Source: DATJLQ01 sp035509415 (GTDB lineage Bacteria > Pseudomonadota > Alphaproteobacteria > JACZXZ01). Taken from it: DNA of 23,143 nucleotides. A model generated the notes under the pieces. It was not told where the DNA came from and ran no database searches. It saw only the letters and a program-made list of their open reading frames with translations. The position numbers and the translations under genes were made by a program. Below, in pieces: positions 14,059 through 21,736 of the stretch. Within the stretch, counting starts at the first letter, position 1. Every line of letters starts with the position of its first letter. Location: assembly GCA_035509415.1 (NCBI GenBank), contig DATJLQ010000121.1, forward strand, positions 1 through 23,143, in the 5' to 3' direction.

Positions 14059-14487
14059 CTAGCGCCGCGCGCGCTTCGGCTTGGCGCGCTTGGTCTGCCG
14101 CTTCTTGGATTTCGCACCCGGCGGCTTCGAGGCAACGCTCGGTGCCATGGCCGGCGCGAGCAGCGCCTCGATCTCGCCGAGCCGGCTCGCGACCGCGCGC
14201 GCGGCCTCGCCTTCCATGGCGCGGTAATGGCCGACGAGCAGCGCACCGAACGGCGTGAGCCCGGCCCCGCCGCCCGCCTTGCCGCCGAGCTGGGTCGTCA
14301 CCACGGTGGCGGTGAAGGACCGGTTGAGCGCGTCGACCAACAGCCAGGCGCGCCGATAGGACATACCCATGGCGCGCCCCGCGGCCGAGATCGAGCCGGT
14401 CTCGCCGATCTTCTCCAGGAGCCGGATTTTGCCCGGGCCGATCTGGCGCTCGGGGCCGAAATCAACGCGTAGCGTCAAGCGTGCCAT
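14059..14487 (-). CDS. One-domain ModE-type transcriptional regulator
   Basis: The 142-aa protein matches the N-terminal winged-helix half of ModE: KIRLLEKIGETGSISAAGRAMGMSYRRAWLLVDALN (about residues 20-55, helix-turn-helix) and the hallmark GGKAGGGAGLTPFG (68-81). The C-terminal molybdate-binding (TOBE) domains of full ModE are absent, so molybdate sensing must work differently or this form is not metal-responsive. The last 24 residues (PPGAKSKKRQTKRAKPKRARR) are almost all Lys, Arg, Ala and Pro, an unusual basic tail. The gene is convergent with modA, whose promoter has a ModE-type site, which makes it the likely regulator. Start ATG 14487 by homology. Confidence 0.85.
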   Translation of the reverse strand: MARLTLRVDFGPERQIGPGKIRLLEKIGETGSISAAGRAMGMSYRRAWLLVDALNRSFTATVVTTQLGGKAGGGAGLTPFGALLVGHYRAMEGEAARAVASRLGEIEALLAPAMAPSVASKPPGAKSKKRQTKRAKPKRARR

Positions 14488-14615
14488 GAGCGCAGTTTAG
14501 CATCCTCTTTACCGCGCGCACCCCTTGCGTGCCCGCTTGTTGCCTCTACCGAGGGGCCGTGCTTCCATGGCGCCCGTTTCCGCGCGACGCGCTCGCGCGA
14601 ACCCGGGCGAGGACG

Positions 14616-15491
14616 ATGAGCGACGCGACCCACGACCGGCCGGCCGATACCCGTCTTCCGAGCCATTACCGCTGGCCCGGCGGGAAACGCGTGGCGGTGA
14701 TCGCGAACGCCGCCTACGAAGCCTGGAGCCCGGGAAAAGCGCCCGGCATCGGCCCGATGGGCAATGTGCTGCAGCCGGGGTTCCTCGATTTGAACGCGCT
14801 GTCCTGGGCCGATTACGGACACCGGCGCGGCATCCAGCGCATCCTGCGCGCGCTCGAGCGCCGTGCCGTCAAGGCGAGCGTCATGGTATGCGGCGTGCTC
14901 GCCGAGAAACACCCCGAGACCGTGCGCGCCATCGCCGAGGCCGGCCACGAGATCGTCGCCCACTCCTATGCGATGGACGTGATCCCGGTCTATCTCGACG
15001 AGGCGAGCGAGCGCGACAATATCCGTCGCACCCTCGAGCTCATCGAGCGCGCGAGCGGCGTGCGGCCCACGGGCTGGATCAGCCCGCGCGCGACGCCGAG
15101 CCCGCGCACGCTCCGCCTCCTGATCGAGGAAGGATTCCTCTGGCACGGCGACTGCCTCGACGACGACCTGCCCTATCTCCAGACCCTGGGCGCGCGCTCG
15201 ATCGTCGCCATTCCCCTCGGCATGCCGGTCAACGACCTTCCGATCAGCGTGCGTTACGGCAACAACGCGCGCGCCATGGTCGAGGCGTTCGAGGACGAGC
15301 TCTCGTATCTCCTCGAGCACGAGGATGGGCCGGGCAAGATCGACGTCACGGTGCACGCCCACGTCTATGGGCGGCCGACCGGCATCTGGGCCTACGAGGA
15401 GATCGTCGAGCTCGCGCGCGAAACCCAAGGCGTCTGGATCGGCACGCGCGCCGAGCTCGCGGCCCAGGTCCGCGCGGCACTCGCGCGCTGA
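14616..15491 (+). CDS. Polysaccharide-deacetylase-like (NodB-fold, PuuE-related) protein
   Basis: The 291-aa product fits the NodB-fold subfamily that includes the allantoinase PuuE. The usual TFDDG is replaced by IANAAYEAWSPGK near residue 27. GHEIVAHSYAMD near 110 stands in for the second motif, SPRATPSPRTLRLL near 155 for the third, and VHAHVYGRPTGIW near 250 gives the histidines found close to the C-terminus in this subfamily. The substrate is therefore uncertain; hydrolysis of an amide or acetyl group is the family theme. No signal peptide is present, which argues against cell-wall polysaccharide. ATG 14616 has gagga just upstream; the longer frame from 14529 adds a non-conserved N-terminus. 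It is convergent with the amidohydrolase gene. Confidence 0.8.
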   Translation: MSDATHDRPADTRLPSHYRWPGGKRVAVIANAAYEAWSPGKAPGIGPMGNVLQPGFLDLNALSWADYGHRRGIQRILRALERRAVKASVMVCGVLAEKHPETVRAIAEAGHEIVAHSYAMDVIPVYLDEASERDNIRRTLELIERASGVRPTGWISPRATPSPRTLRLLIEEGFLWHGDCLDDDLPYLQTLGARSIVAIPLGMPVNDLPISVRYGNNARAMVEAFEDELSYLLEHEDGPGKIDVTVHAHVYGRPTGIWAYEEIVELARETQGVWIGTRAELAAQVRAALAR

Positions 15492-15503
15492 CGCGATCCG
15501 ACC

Positions 15504-16583
15504 TTAAGCCGCCAAGCCCAGAATACGCGCCGCGTTCCCGCCCAGGATACGGCTTTTGTCCGCGTCCGAGAGCTTGGCGCGCTTCACGAACGCGACCGGG
15601 TTGTCCTCGCCCACCGGATAATCGCCGCCCAGCACGATCTGGCTCGTCCCCACTTTGCCGGCGAGGAATTCGAGCATGTCGACGTTGTAGACCACGGTGT
15701 CGAAATAGAGTTGCTTCAGATATTCGCTCGGCGCCTTCTTGAGGTTCTTGAACATCTCCGGGCGGATGCGGAAATTGCGGTCGACCCGGCCCGCGTAGTA
15801 CGGCAGGAACCCGCCGCCATGGGCGATGCCGAGCTTCAATTTCGGGAAACGGTCGAGCACGCCCTCGTACATGAGCGACGACACCGCGATCGCCTCCTCG
15901 ACCGGCTGGCCGACGCCGTTCCACATCTGGAACTTCTCGAAACGCGGATGCTTGAAGCCCGCGGGATGGACGAAGACCGCCATCCCGAGCGCCTCGGCCG
16001 TGGCCCAGAAGGGCCAGAGCCGCTCCTCGCCGAGCTCGGAAGTGCCGGCATGGGTGTTGACCGCGATCGCGCGGAAGCCGTAGCTCGAATGGATGCGCTT
16101 GAGCTCCGCGACCGCGGCTTCGGTATCCTGGAGCGGCACCGTGCCCATGGCGACGAAGCGCCCGGGCTTGCGCGCGACGAATTCGGCGAGCCCGTCATTG
16201 TTCATGCGCGCGAGCTTGGCGCCGGTCGCGGCGTCGGCCCAATAGCAATATTGCGCCACGTGATTGAAGACCACGTGGATGTCGACGCCGAACTCGTCCA
16301 TGTCCATGAGGCGCGCCTCGACCGCGTCGTTGGTCGCGCGCGGATGGCGTTGGCGCTGGGCCGCGGCCCCCCGGATGTAGCCGCCCACGAGCTGATATTC
16401 GGTCGCCTCGGGCGGCCGGTGCTCGGTCACGTAGTTGCACACGTCCATGTTGATGATGTGGGTGTGGAAGTCGATCACGGGCACCGACGCGGCGCGGCGG
16501 CGGATTTTCGCCGGCGCCTTCGGGGCCGTGCGGCGGCGCGATTTCGGTGCGGGCTTGCGGGTGCGGGACTTGGTTGCGGCCAT
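15504..16583 (-). CDS. Amidohydrolase, ACMSD-like (amidohydrolase_2) family
   Basis: The 359-aa protein is a metal-dependent TIM-barrel hydrolase or decarboxylase like aminocarboxymuconate-semialdehyde decarboxylase and related benzoate decarboxylases. The metal set is complete: His40 and His42 in IDFHTHI, His206 in VFVHPAGF, His255 in GIAHGGGFLPYYAGR, and Asp321 in GGDYPVGEDNP. The N-terminal 30 residues (ATKSRTRKPAPKSRRRTAPK and on) are a basic Ala/Pro/Lys/Arg tail unusual for this family. An alternative start is not obvious, because the next methionine (Met46) lies after the HTH motif. The minus-strand ribosome region is gggagag, present twice as a 12-base tandem repeat. The gene is divergent from a TetR regulator, which may control it. 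The substrate is unknown; aromatic carboxylates are typical. Confidence 0.88.
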   Translation of the reverse strand: MAATKSRTRKPAPKSRRRTAPKAPAKIRRRAASVPVIDFHTHIINMDVCNYVTEHRPPEATEYQLVGGYIRGAAAQRQRHPRATNDAVEARLMDMDEFGVDIHVVFNHVAQYCYWADAATGAKLARMNNDGLAEFVARKPGRFVAMGTVPLQDTEAAVAELKRIHSSYGFRAIAVNTHAGTSELGEERLWPFWATAEALGMAVFVHPAGFKHPRFEKFQMWNGVGQPVEEAIAVSSLMYEGVLDRFPKLKLGIAHGGGFLPYYAGRVDRNFRIRPEMFKNLKKAPSEYLKQLYFDTVVYNVDMLEFLAGKVGTSQIVLGGDYPVGEDNPVAFVKRAKLSDADKSRILGGNAARILGLAA

Positions 16584-16606
16584 CGATCTCTCCCTCGATC
16601 TCTCCC
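16583..16606 (-). repeat. Tandem 12-bp duplication covering the ribosome site of the amidohydrolase
   Basis: tcgatctctccc occurs twice in a row (16583-16594 and 16595-16606). On the minus strand each copy gives gggagaga; the near copy serves as the Shine-Dalgarno sequence and its last base is the A of the start codon. Confidence 0.85.
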
Positions 16607-16659
16607 TGGGCAGAGCCGCCCGGTCTAGCGCCGGAAGCGGCCCTTGTTGCGCTTTTCTC

Positions 16660-16679
16660 GATCTTGTTCTAAACAGATC
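16660..16679. promoter_or_regulatory. Candidate operator between TetR and amidohydrolase genes
   Basis: The sequence gatcttgtt-cta-aacagatc is a palindrome broken by a single extra T in the left arm. It is the only clear dyad I found in the 185-base divergent gap and is in the size range of TetR-family operators. It lies about 77 bases from the amidohydrolase start and 90 from the TetR start. Confidence 0.4.
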
Positions 16680-16768
16680 GTGATCGATCCGGCTTGTCGC
16701 GTCAAGGCGGCGCGCGCAGAAACCGGCGGCAAATCGGGTGCCTCGGCGCCCGGATGGGGGAGTTGGCC

Positions 16769-17422
16769 GTGACCCAAATCGAGCGCGACGTCGCCCCCGC
16801 CCCGCTCGGCCTGCGCGCGCGCAACAAGGCCGACAAGCTCCAGCGCATCCGTCAGGCGGCCCTCGAGCTCTTCACCGAGAAGGGCTACGACGACACCACG
16901 ACGCGCGAGATCGCGCGCCGCGCCGACGTGGGGCTCGGGACCCTCTTCTCCTACGCGCGCGACAAGCGCGATCTTCTGTTCCTCATCTTCAATCCCGAGA
17001 TCGAGGAAGTGTGCGCGGCGGGTGCGCGCGCGGCCAACGAGGAAAAACGCTTCCTCGACCAGTTGGTCGCGTTCTTCGCGAGCTATTACCGCTTCTTCGC
17101 GCGCCAGCCGACGCTTTCGCGCTTCATGCTGCGCGAGCTCGCCTTTTACGCCGAAGGCAAGGAGGTCGCACGCTACCGGGCCGGGCGCGACCGGCTCTTG
17201 GCCGTGCTCGCCGAGCTCACGACGCGCGCGCGCGGAGACGGCCGCCTCGGCACCGGCGAGGACGCGACCATGATCGCGCAGGCGCTGTTCGCGCTTTACG
17301 CGGCCGAGCTCAGGGGCTGGATCGGCGCCGACGCGCCCGACCTCGAGGCCGGCCTCGCGCGCTTGAAGCGCATGCTGGCGCTCCAGATCCGTGGGCTCGA
17401 GCCGCGCGCGGGCGCGTTCTGA
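16769..17422 (+). CDS. TetR/AcrR-family transcriptional regulator
   Basis: The 217-aa product has a classic N-terminal helix-turn-helix: KLQRIRQAALELFTEKGYDDTTTREIARRADVGLGTLFSYARDKRDLL, about residues 23-70. An all-helical C-terminal domain of about 145 residues would bind an unknown ligand. It begins with GTG 16769, seven bases after gggggag (16756-16762). The in-frame ATG at 16754 overlaps that ribosome site and an upstream TTG at 16694 has none, so both are less likely. Its divergent arrangement with the amidohydrolase suggests repression of that gene and of itself. FYAEGKEVARYRAGRD and similar segments show no recognisable ligand signature. Confidence 0.88.
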   Translation: MTQIERDVAPAPLGLRARNKADKLQRIRQAALELFTEKGYDDTTTREIARRADVGLGTLFSYARDKRDLLFLIFNPEIEEVCAAGARAANEEKRFLDQLVAFFASYYRFFARQPTLSRFMLRELAFYAEGKEVARYRAGRDRLLAVLAELTTRARGDGRLGTGEDATMIAQALFALYAAELRGWIGADAPDLEAGLARLKRMLALQIRGLEPRAGAF

Positions 17423-17557
17423 GCAAAAGCCGCAAATTGCTGTCGATGCTCGATTCGAAGACACGTATTTTCACACGTTTACTCGACCTTGGTCGAACTT
17501 CAATGACGTGAGCAAGATGAACGCCATCGGAACGATGTGACGAAAGGTCGACGAAGC

Positions 17558-18541
17558 TCAACTCGAATTAACCACAAGGGTAATCGCATCGACGGGCACA
17601 AATTGGTGGGAGTATCCGCTGCCATAGAGCCAATCCATCGAGGTGTAGCCAGTCTCTTGGGCTTGTAATATTTTGTCCGAACTTAAAGAGGCAATATCGT
17701 GGCCATCATTCCAGCGGTCGGCGCCAAGCGGGTAGTTTGTGCCGGACGCGACGTGATCTCCTCCAATTTCCCATTCAAATGCAAAAATAACATGGTACAC
17801 GCCCGGGATTTCCGGAGCTACGAGTGACAGGTTTGCAATTTGGTCCGATTGCCCGGAAGGAATCCAATTGTTTATTAGCCTCCAACTGCGACTCGGGTCT
17901 CCCCACGAGGGCGTATAAATCAAAGGTGCGACCGCGAACGACGGTCCTAAATTTAGGGCTCGGAGCGTAACGCTTCCCCTCAGCACTTTGGATGGAGACG
18001 TATTCACGGTTTTGTTAGTGCTAGAGATCCCAGAAAAATCTCCACTCCCGGAGATTACATCCAAGGTGCCGCCGGTCGCGCCTGGCCCGTTTCCGTTCAT
18101 CGGAATATTGACCTGCGACCGAGACAACGGTCGCGGCTGCTGGCCATTATTGGCCTGGGATTGCGCGTTACCGGAATATGTCGGTGCGGCCGCAAAGCGT
18201 GAAGGCCCCGGCGCTGTAAGCCATGAATGAATCCAAACGCCGAGCGCTATCAACATAATTACGATCAACAAATTTGTTCTTAGGCGCCCCGAACTTTCCT
18301 TCGCGAGATCGGTATACGGCCGCGGGTTTCTCAATTGCAGAGATTTTGGCGTCCAGATTTCGTCACGTGCGAACAGCCCGACAGCAACCAGCACCGCAAT
18401 CCCAATCAAAATCAGAGCCCCTAGTTGTCCTGAAAGCGCGGCGACAATTGCCCCTAACAATCCGTACATAGCTGCCGTCGCTGTTAAAATTCGGTGCAGC
18501 CTTGTCTGTTTGTCCTTATCTTTGTTTTCCGTATGATTCAT
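17558..18541 (-). CDS. Hypothetical membrane-anchored protein, low G+C
   Basis: I do not recognise the family. The 327-aa product has a charged N-terminus, two close membrane segments (about 19-38 and 41-58), a third at about 90-108, then a Ser/Asn/Gln/Gly-rich linker (about 120-185) and a C-terminal strand-rich domain of about 140 residues with many Trp and Tyr (SWGDPSRSWRLINNWIPSG, YHVIFAFEWEIGGDH). The linker and end domain look exported. Codons are far more A/T-ending than in the neighbours and the flanking gaps (17423-17557, 18542-18724) are also A+T-richer, which suggests a transferred gene inserted between the TetR gene and the next locus. Function unknown. Confidence 0.7.
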   Translation of the reverse strand: MNHTENKDKDKQTRLHRILTATAAMYGLLGAIVAALSGQLGALILIGIAVLVAVGLFARDEIWTPKSLQLRNPRPYTDLAKESSGRLRTNLLIVIMLIALGVWIHSWLTAPGPSRFAAAPTYSGNAQSQANNGQQPRPLSRSQVNIPMNGNGPGATGGTLDVISGSGDFSGISSTNKTVNTSPSKVLRGSVTLRALNLGPSFAVAPLIYTPSWGDPSRSWRLINNWIPSGQSDQIANLSLVAPEIPGVYHVIFAFEWEIGGDHVASGTNYPLGADRWNDGHDIASLSSDKILQAQETGYTSMDWLYGSGYSHQFVPVDAITLVVNSS

Positions 18542-18724
18542 GGTGGGGCAAAGCTCCCATTCACTCCGCGGTCAGCAACCATAGGTGCGTGTTGACAATA
18601 GCATACTTGCCCAGCGTGTAGAACCCGAAGGCACGGCATACAGCATTCCAAGGCTTAATAAGGACCTGTAATTAATTCGTGACGCTGATTGAGCCTCGTT
18701 CGTCATCGAAACCCGGAGTTCGCA

Positions 18725-19546
18725 ATGAATCGTCTCACCCTCGCCCCCCTCACGATCAACGAGGCCACGCCCCTCGAGCTCATCGATGCGGCCGCGGCGG
18801 GCGGGTTCGAGGGCGTGAGCCTGCGCCTTCTCGCCCCGCCCGACATGACGCTTCCCGCCGAGATCGTCGGCGACGCGGCGATGGAACGCGCGGTCCGCGC
18901 GCGGCTCGAGGCGACCGGTCTCTCGCTCTTCGGTGCCACCGGGTTCTTCCTCATGCCGGGTGCCGCGCTGCGCGAGCCCGAACGCGCGCTCGACTGCGCG
19001 AAGGCGCTCGGTGCGGAGTATTTCGTCGCGGTCGGCTACGAGACGGACGAGGCGCGGCTGGTCGACCTGTTCGCAGCCCTCTGCGATCGCGCCCAAGGGT
19101 TCGGCCTCAAACTCGCGCTCGAGTTCCAGCCCTATGGCAGCGTGAAATCGATCGCGGACGCGGCACGCATCCTCGAGCGCGCGGCACGCCCCAATGCCGC
19201 GATCCTGGTGGATGCGCTCCACCTCGCGCGCTCGGGTGGCCAGCCTGCCGACATAGCGAAAGTCCCGCCCGCGCGCATCGCCTATCTCCAGCTTTGCGAC
19301 GCGCCCCGCGCGGCACCGGCGGCGGGCGATCTCCGAAAAGAATCGCGGCACGGCCGGCTCTTGCCCGGCGAAGGCGAGCTGCCGCTGTTCGATTTGATGG
19401 ACGCGTTGCCACGCGACGTCGCGATCGACGTCGAATGCCCGGGACCTGCGCTCGCGAGCTTATCCTATGGCGAGCGCGCGAAACGCGCCGCCGCGGCGAC
19501 GCGCCGCTTCCTAGCGCGCTACGAAGCGGCGCGCCAAAGCAGCTGA
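18725..19546 (+). CDS. Sugar phosphate isomerase/epimerase-like TIM-barrel protein
   Basis: The 273-aa product has the AP-endonuclease-2/xylose-isomerase-like barrel with a full set of candidate metal ligands: Glu133 (LALEFQPYG), Asp163 and His166 (ILVDALHLARSGG), Glu216 or Glu218 (RLLPGEGELPLFDLM) and Glu237 (IDVECPG). Relatives include IolE, IolI and hydroxypyruvate isomerase, which act on keto-sugars or cyclitols; the exact reaction is not fixed. The short N-terminal MNRLTLAPLTI places the first strand directly at the start. ATG 18725 has ggag at 18715-18718. It may belong functionally with the other TIM-barrel and oxidoreductase genes from 20550 onward, although a convergent gene separates them. 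Confidence 0.82.
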   Translation: MNRLTLAPLTINEATPLELIDAAAAGGFEGVSLRLLAPPDMTLPAEIVGDAAMERAVRARLEATGLSLFGATGFFLMPGAALREPERALDCAKALGAEYFVAVGYETDEARLVDLFAALCDRAQGFGLKLALEFQPYGSVKSIADAARILERAARPNAAILVDALHLARSGGQPADIAKVPPARIAYLQLCDAPRAAPAAGDLRKESRHGRLLPGEGELPLFDLMDALPRDVAIDVECPGPALASLSYGERAKRAAAATRRFLARYEAARQSS

Positions 19547-19549
19547 GCG

Positions 19550-20200
19550 CTACTTCTCCGCGTCCGGCTGCTTGGTCGGGTGCGCGTCCGCGAATTCTTT
19601 GATTTTCATGCAGCGGTCGTGGATGCGCATGACGCGCGGAAACGCGTCGAACTTGCAGCCGAACACGCGCGCGGGCGTCACCTGGGTCATGAGACAGATG
19701 TCGGCGACGGTCGGCGCCGCGCCGTGGCAGAACTCGCCCGAGTCCGGATGCTCGGAGAGGTGCGTCTCCATCGCCTTGAGGCCGGCATAGAGCCAGTGCT
19801 GGATCCAGGCGAGCTTCTGCTCCTCGCTGAGCTTCAGGGTCTTGGTCAGGTAGTTCCGGATGCGCGGCACGATGAGCGGGTGCGAATCCGCGACGTTGAT
19901 GAGCGCGAAGCCGCGCACCCAGGCGCGCGCGAGCGGCTCCTTGGGCAGGATCGGCGGATGGGGATGGGTCTCCTCGAGATATTCCATGATCGCGAGCGAC
20001 TGGAACAGCTTGGTCTTGCCGTCGTCGAGGATGAGGGTCGGCACGACCGACTGGGGATTGAGCGCCGCGTATTCGGGCTTGAACTGGTCGCCCTTCTCGA
20101 GATGGAGGAAGAAATCCTCGCGCGCGAGCCCCTTCAGATTGAGCGCGATGCGCACCCGGAAGGCCGCCTGGGACCGGAAATATGTCGACATTCGCAGCAT
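19550..20200 (-). CDS. Zeta-class/maleylacetoacetate-isomerase-like glutathione S-transferase
   Basis: The 216-aa product has the thioredoxin-fold half (STYFRSQAAFRVRIALNLKGL, residues 5-25, with the Ser/Arg cluster used for glutathione activation in zeta GSTs; NPQSVVPTL at 49-57; QSLAIMEYLEE at 67-77) and the helical half (HPLIVPRIRNYL, WIQHWLYAGLKAMETHL, GEFCHGAAPTVADICLMTQV). This layout matches maleylacetoacetate isomerase (MaiA) of tyrosine and aromatic degradation, but the usual SSC motif is not exact and no fumarylacetoacetase or homogentisate dioxygenase lies nearby, so the function is left open. ATG 20200 has gaggaggga upstream. The stop is four bases from that of the convergent isomerase-like gene. 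Confidence 0.85.
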   Translation of the reverse strand: MLRMSTYFRSQAAFRVRIALNLKGLAREDFFLHLEKGDQFKPEYAALNPQSVVPTLILDDGKTKLFQSLAIMEYLEETHPHPPILPKEPLARAWVRGFALINVADSHPLIVPRIRNYLTKTLKLSEEQKLAWIQHWLYAGLKAMETHLSEHPDSGEFCHGAAPTVADICLMTQVTPARVFGCKFDAFPRVMRIHDRCMKIKEFADAHPTKQPDAEK

Positions 20201-20395
20201 GGACGCGTCTCCCTCCTCGCCGGGCCGCGTGCGCGCGGCCGCTTTTGCATTGACGCGCCGAGAGTGGCGCCTCGCGCGCGGCGCCACAAGACACAATTAG
20301 TTCAATGAGGCGGCGGCACGACGCGCCGGTCGCGCGGGGGACGGTTGCTCGGCGGAAACGACCCGGCCTTCCTCGCCTGCGCCCACGCGCGTTTA

Positions 20396-20425
20396 TTGAC
20401 AGGCCCGCACGCCAACGCATAAACT
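20396..20425 (+). promoter_or_regulatory. Candidate sigma-70 promoter of the Gfo/Idh-EboE gene set
   Basis: A perfect TTGACA at 20396-20401 is followed after 18 bases by TAAACT (20420-20425; four of six matches). Transcription would begin near 20432, leaving a leader of about 118 bases before the ATG at 20550. Confidence 0.5.
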
Positions 20426-20504
20426 CCGCGCAACCCCTTCTAGATTCTTGGAAATACGGAATCGACCCGGGTCCCGAAATCCGACCGGGAATCCGGTTGC
20501 GCGG
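20426..20504 (+). promoter_or_regulatory. Foldable leader: three-stem structure upstream of the Gfo/Idh gene
   Basis: Perfect 10-base arms ccgcgcaacc (20426-20435) and ggttgcgcgg (20495-20504) enclose two short hairpins: gattc (20443-20447) with gaatc (20459-20463), and tcccg (20472-20476) with cggga (20486-20490). This is a three-way-junction outline like many structured leaders. The candidate promoter just upstream would start transcription inside the first arm, so either the start site is further up or the repeat works as DNA. Confidence 0.35.
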
Positions 20505-20549
20505 CAGGCGCCGGACAACAACAATCCCTCCGGTTCGAGAGGAAATCCC

Positions 20550-21572
20550 ATGATCAAAGCGGCAATCGTCGGCCTCGGCTGGTGGGGCAAGACCCTGGTC
20601 GAGGCGGCCGAGGGGAGCAAGGACATCCAGTTCGTCGCGGGCGCCTCGCGCACGATGACGGACGACCTCAAGGCCTTCGCGGCCAAGCACAGGCTCGACC
20701 TCAAGCCGAGCTACGATGAGGTGCTCAAATCGGCCGACCTCGACGCGGTCGTGCTCGCGACGCCGCATTCGCTCCACGTGCCCCAGATCGTCGCCGCCGC
20801 CGCCGCGCGGAAGCACGTCTTCTGCGAGAAGCCCTTCGCCCTCACCAAGCACGAGGCCGAGGACGCGGTCGCGGCCATGCGGCGCGCGGGAAAGACGCTC
20901 GGCCTCGGCTACAACCGGCGCCTCCATCCGACCATGGTCGATCTGCGCGAGCGCGTGAAGACCGGAGCGCTCGGCACGCTGCTTCATTTCGAAGCGACCA
21001 TGACCTTTCCGAACGCGCTTCTCCTGAAGGCGAGCCAGTGGCGCGCGAGCCGGTCGGAGACGCCGTGCGGCGGCTTGACGCCCATGGGGGTTCACGCGAT
21101 CGACGCGGCGATCGATCTCTTCGGCGAGTTCGACCACGTCTATTGCCAGAGCTTCCGGCGCGCGGTCGAGATCGACGCCGACGACACGACCTCGATCCTG
21201 TTCCGCATGAAGAGCGGCATGTCGGGCTATCTCGGCACCATGACGGCGACGGGCGGCAGCTTCCGGCTCCAGGTGTTCGGCTCGGCGGGCTTCCTGCGCA
21301 TCGAGGGCATGACCCACATCGCGGGCGCGCCGTCCGAGGAGCGGCGCAGCCGCCTCTTCGGCGCCTGCACCTGGCAGCCGGTCAAGGGCGAGACCAAGAC
21401 CTGGCAGGCCGACTCCTACGACGTGTCGCGCGCGTCCCTCGAGGCCTTCGCGCGCGCCTGCGAGGGCGGACCCGCCTATCCGATCCCGCTCGCGGAAATG
21501 ATCCATGGCGCGGCCGTGACCGAGGCGATCGTGAAGTCGGCCGCGTCGGGCGCGACGGAAAAGGTTCAGTAA
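20550..21572 (+). CDS. Gfo/Idh/MocA-family oxidoreductase
   Basis: The 340-aa product is an NAD(P)-dependent dehydrogenase of sugars, cyclitols or related hydroxy compounds. The dinucleotide fold starts at once (IKAAIVGLGWWGKTL, residues 2-16), followed by VVLATPHSLHVPQI and the family motif VFCEKPFAL (Glu93, Lys94). The second domain has GGLTPMGVHAIDAAIDLFG, where the usual D-x-G-x-H reads P-M-G-V-H; the catalytic Asp is missing but the His is kept, as in some subfamilies. ATG 20550 has gagagga at 20537-20543. It is followed 164 bases on by the EboE-family gene, with a small hairpin repeat between them. Confidence 0.9.
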   Translation: MIKAAIVGLGWWGKTLVEAAEGSKDIQFVAGASRTMTDDLKAFAAKHRLDLKPSYDEVLKSADLDAVVLATPHSLHVPQIVAAAAARKHVFCEKPFALTKHEAEDAVAAMRRAGKTLGLGYNRRLHPTMVDLRERVKTGALGTLLHFEATMTFPNALLLKASQWRASRSETPCGGLTPMGVHAIDAAIDLFGEFDHVYCQSFRRAVEIDADDTTSILFRMKSGMSGYLGTMTATGGSFRLQVFGSAGFLRIEGMTHIAGAPSEERRSRLFGACTWQPVKGETKTWQADSYDVSRASLEAFARACEGGPAYPIPLAEMIHGAAVTEAIVKSAASGATEKVQ

Positions 21573-21604
21573 AAATGTTCGGACGGGTTCGATTTCGTCC
21601 TCAT

Positions 21605-21632
21605 CGTCATTCCCGCGCAAGCGGGAATCCGG
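21605..21632. repeat. Short hairpin repeat (cgtcattcccgc type)
   Basis: attcccgc (21609-21616), loop gcaa, gcgggaat (21621-21628) form a perfect 8-base hairpin within the widespread proteobacterial repeat word cgtcattcccgcgcaagcgg. It lies between the Gfo/Idh and EboE-like genes and could attenuate read-through or stabilise the upstream message. Confidence 0.8.
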
Positions 21633-21736
21633 CGGCGGAAGGGCGCCCGCTTTCGCAGGCGTGACGCGTAGAGTATTTCAATCCGGTCCGAGCGCGACCC
21701 GGGGGTTGCGCGATACGGATCGCAGGAGGAACGACG

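Noticed and set aside
18592..18620. Perfect TTGACA as a promoter for the isomerase-like gene
   Set aside because: No acceptable -10 lies 16-19 bases downstream and it is far from the start codon.
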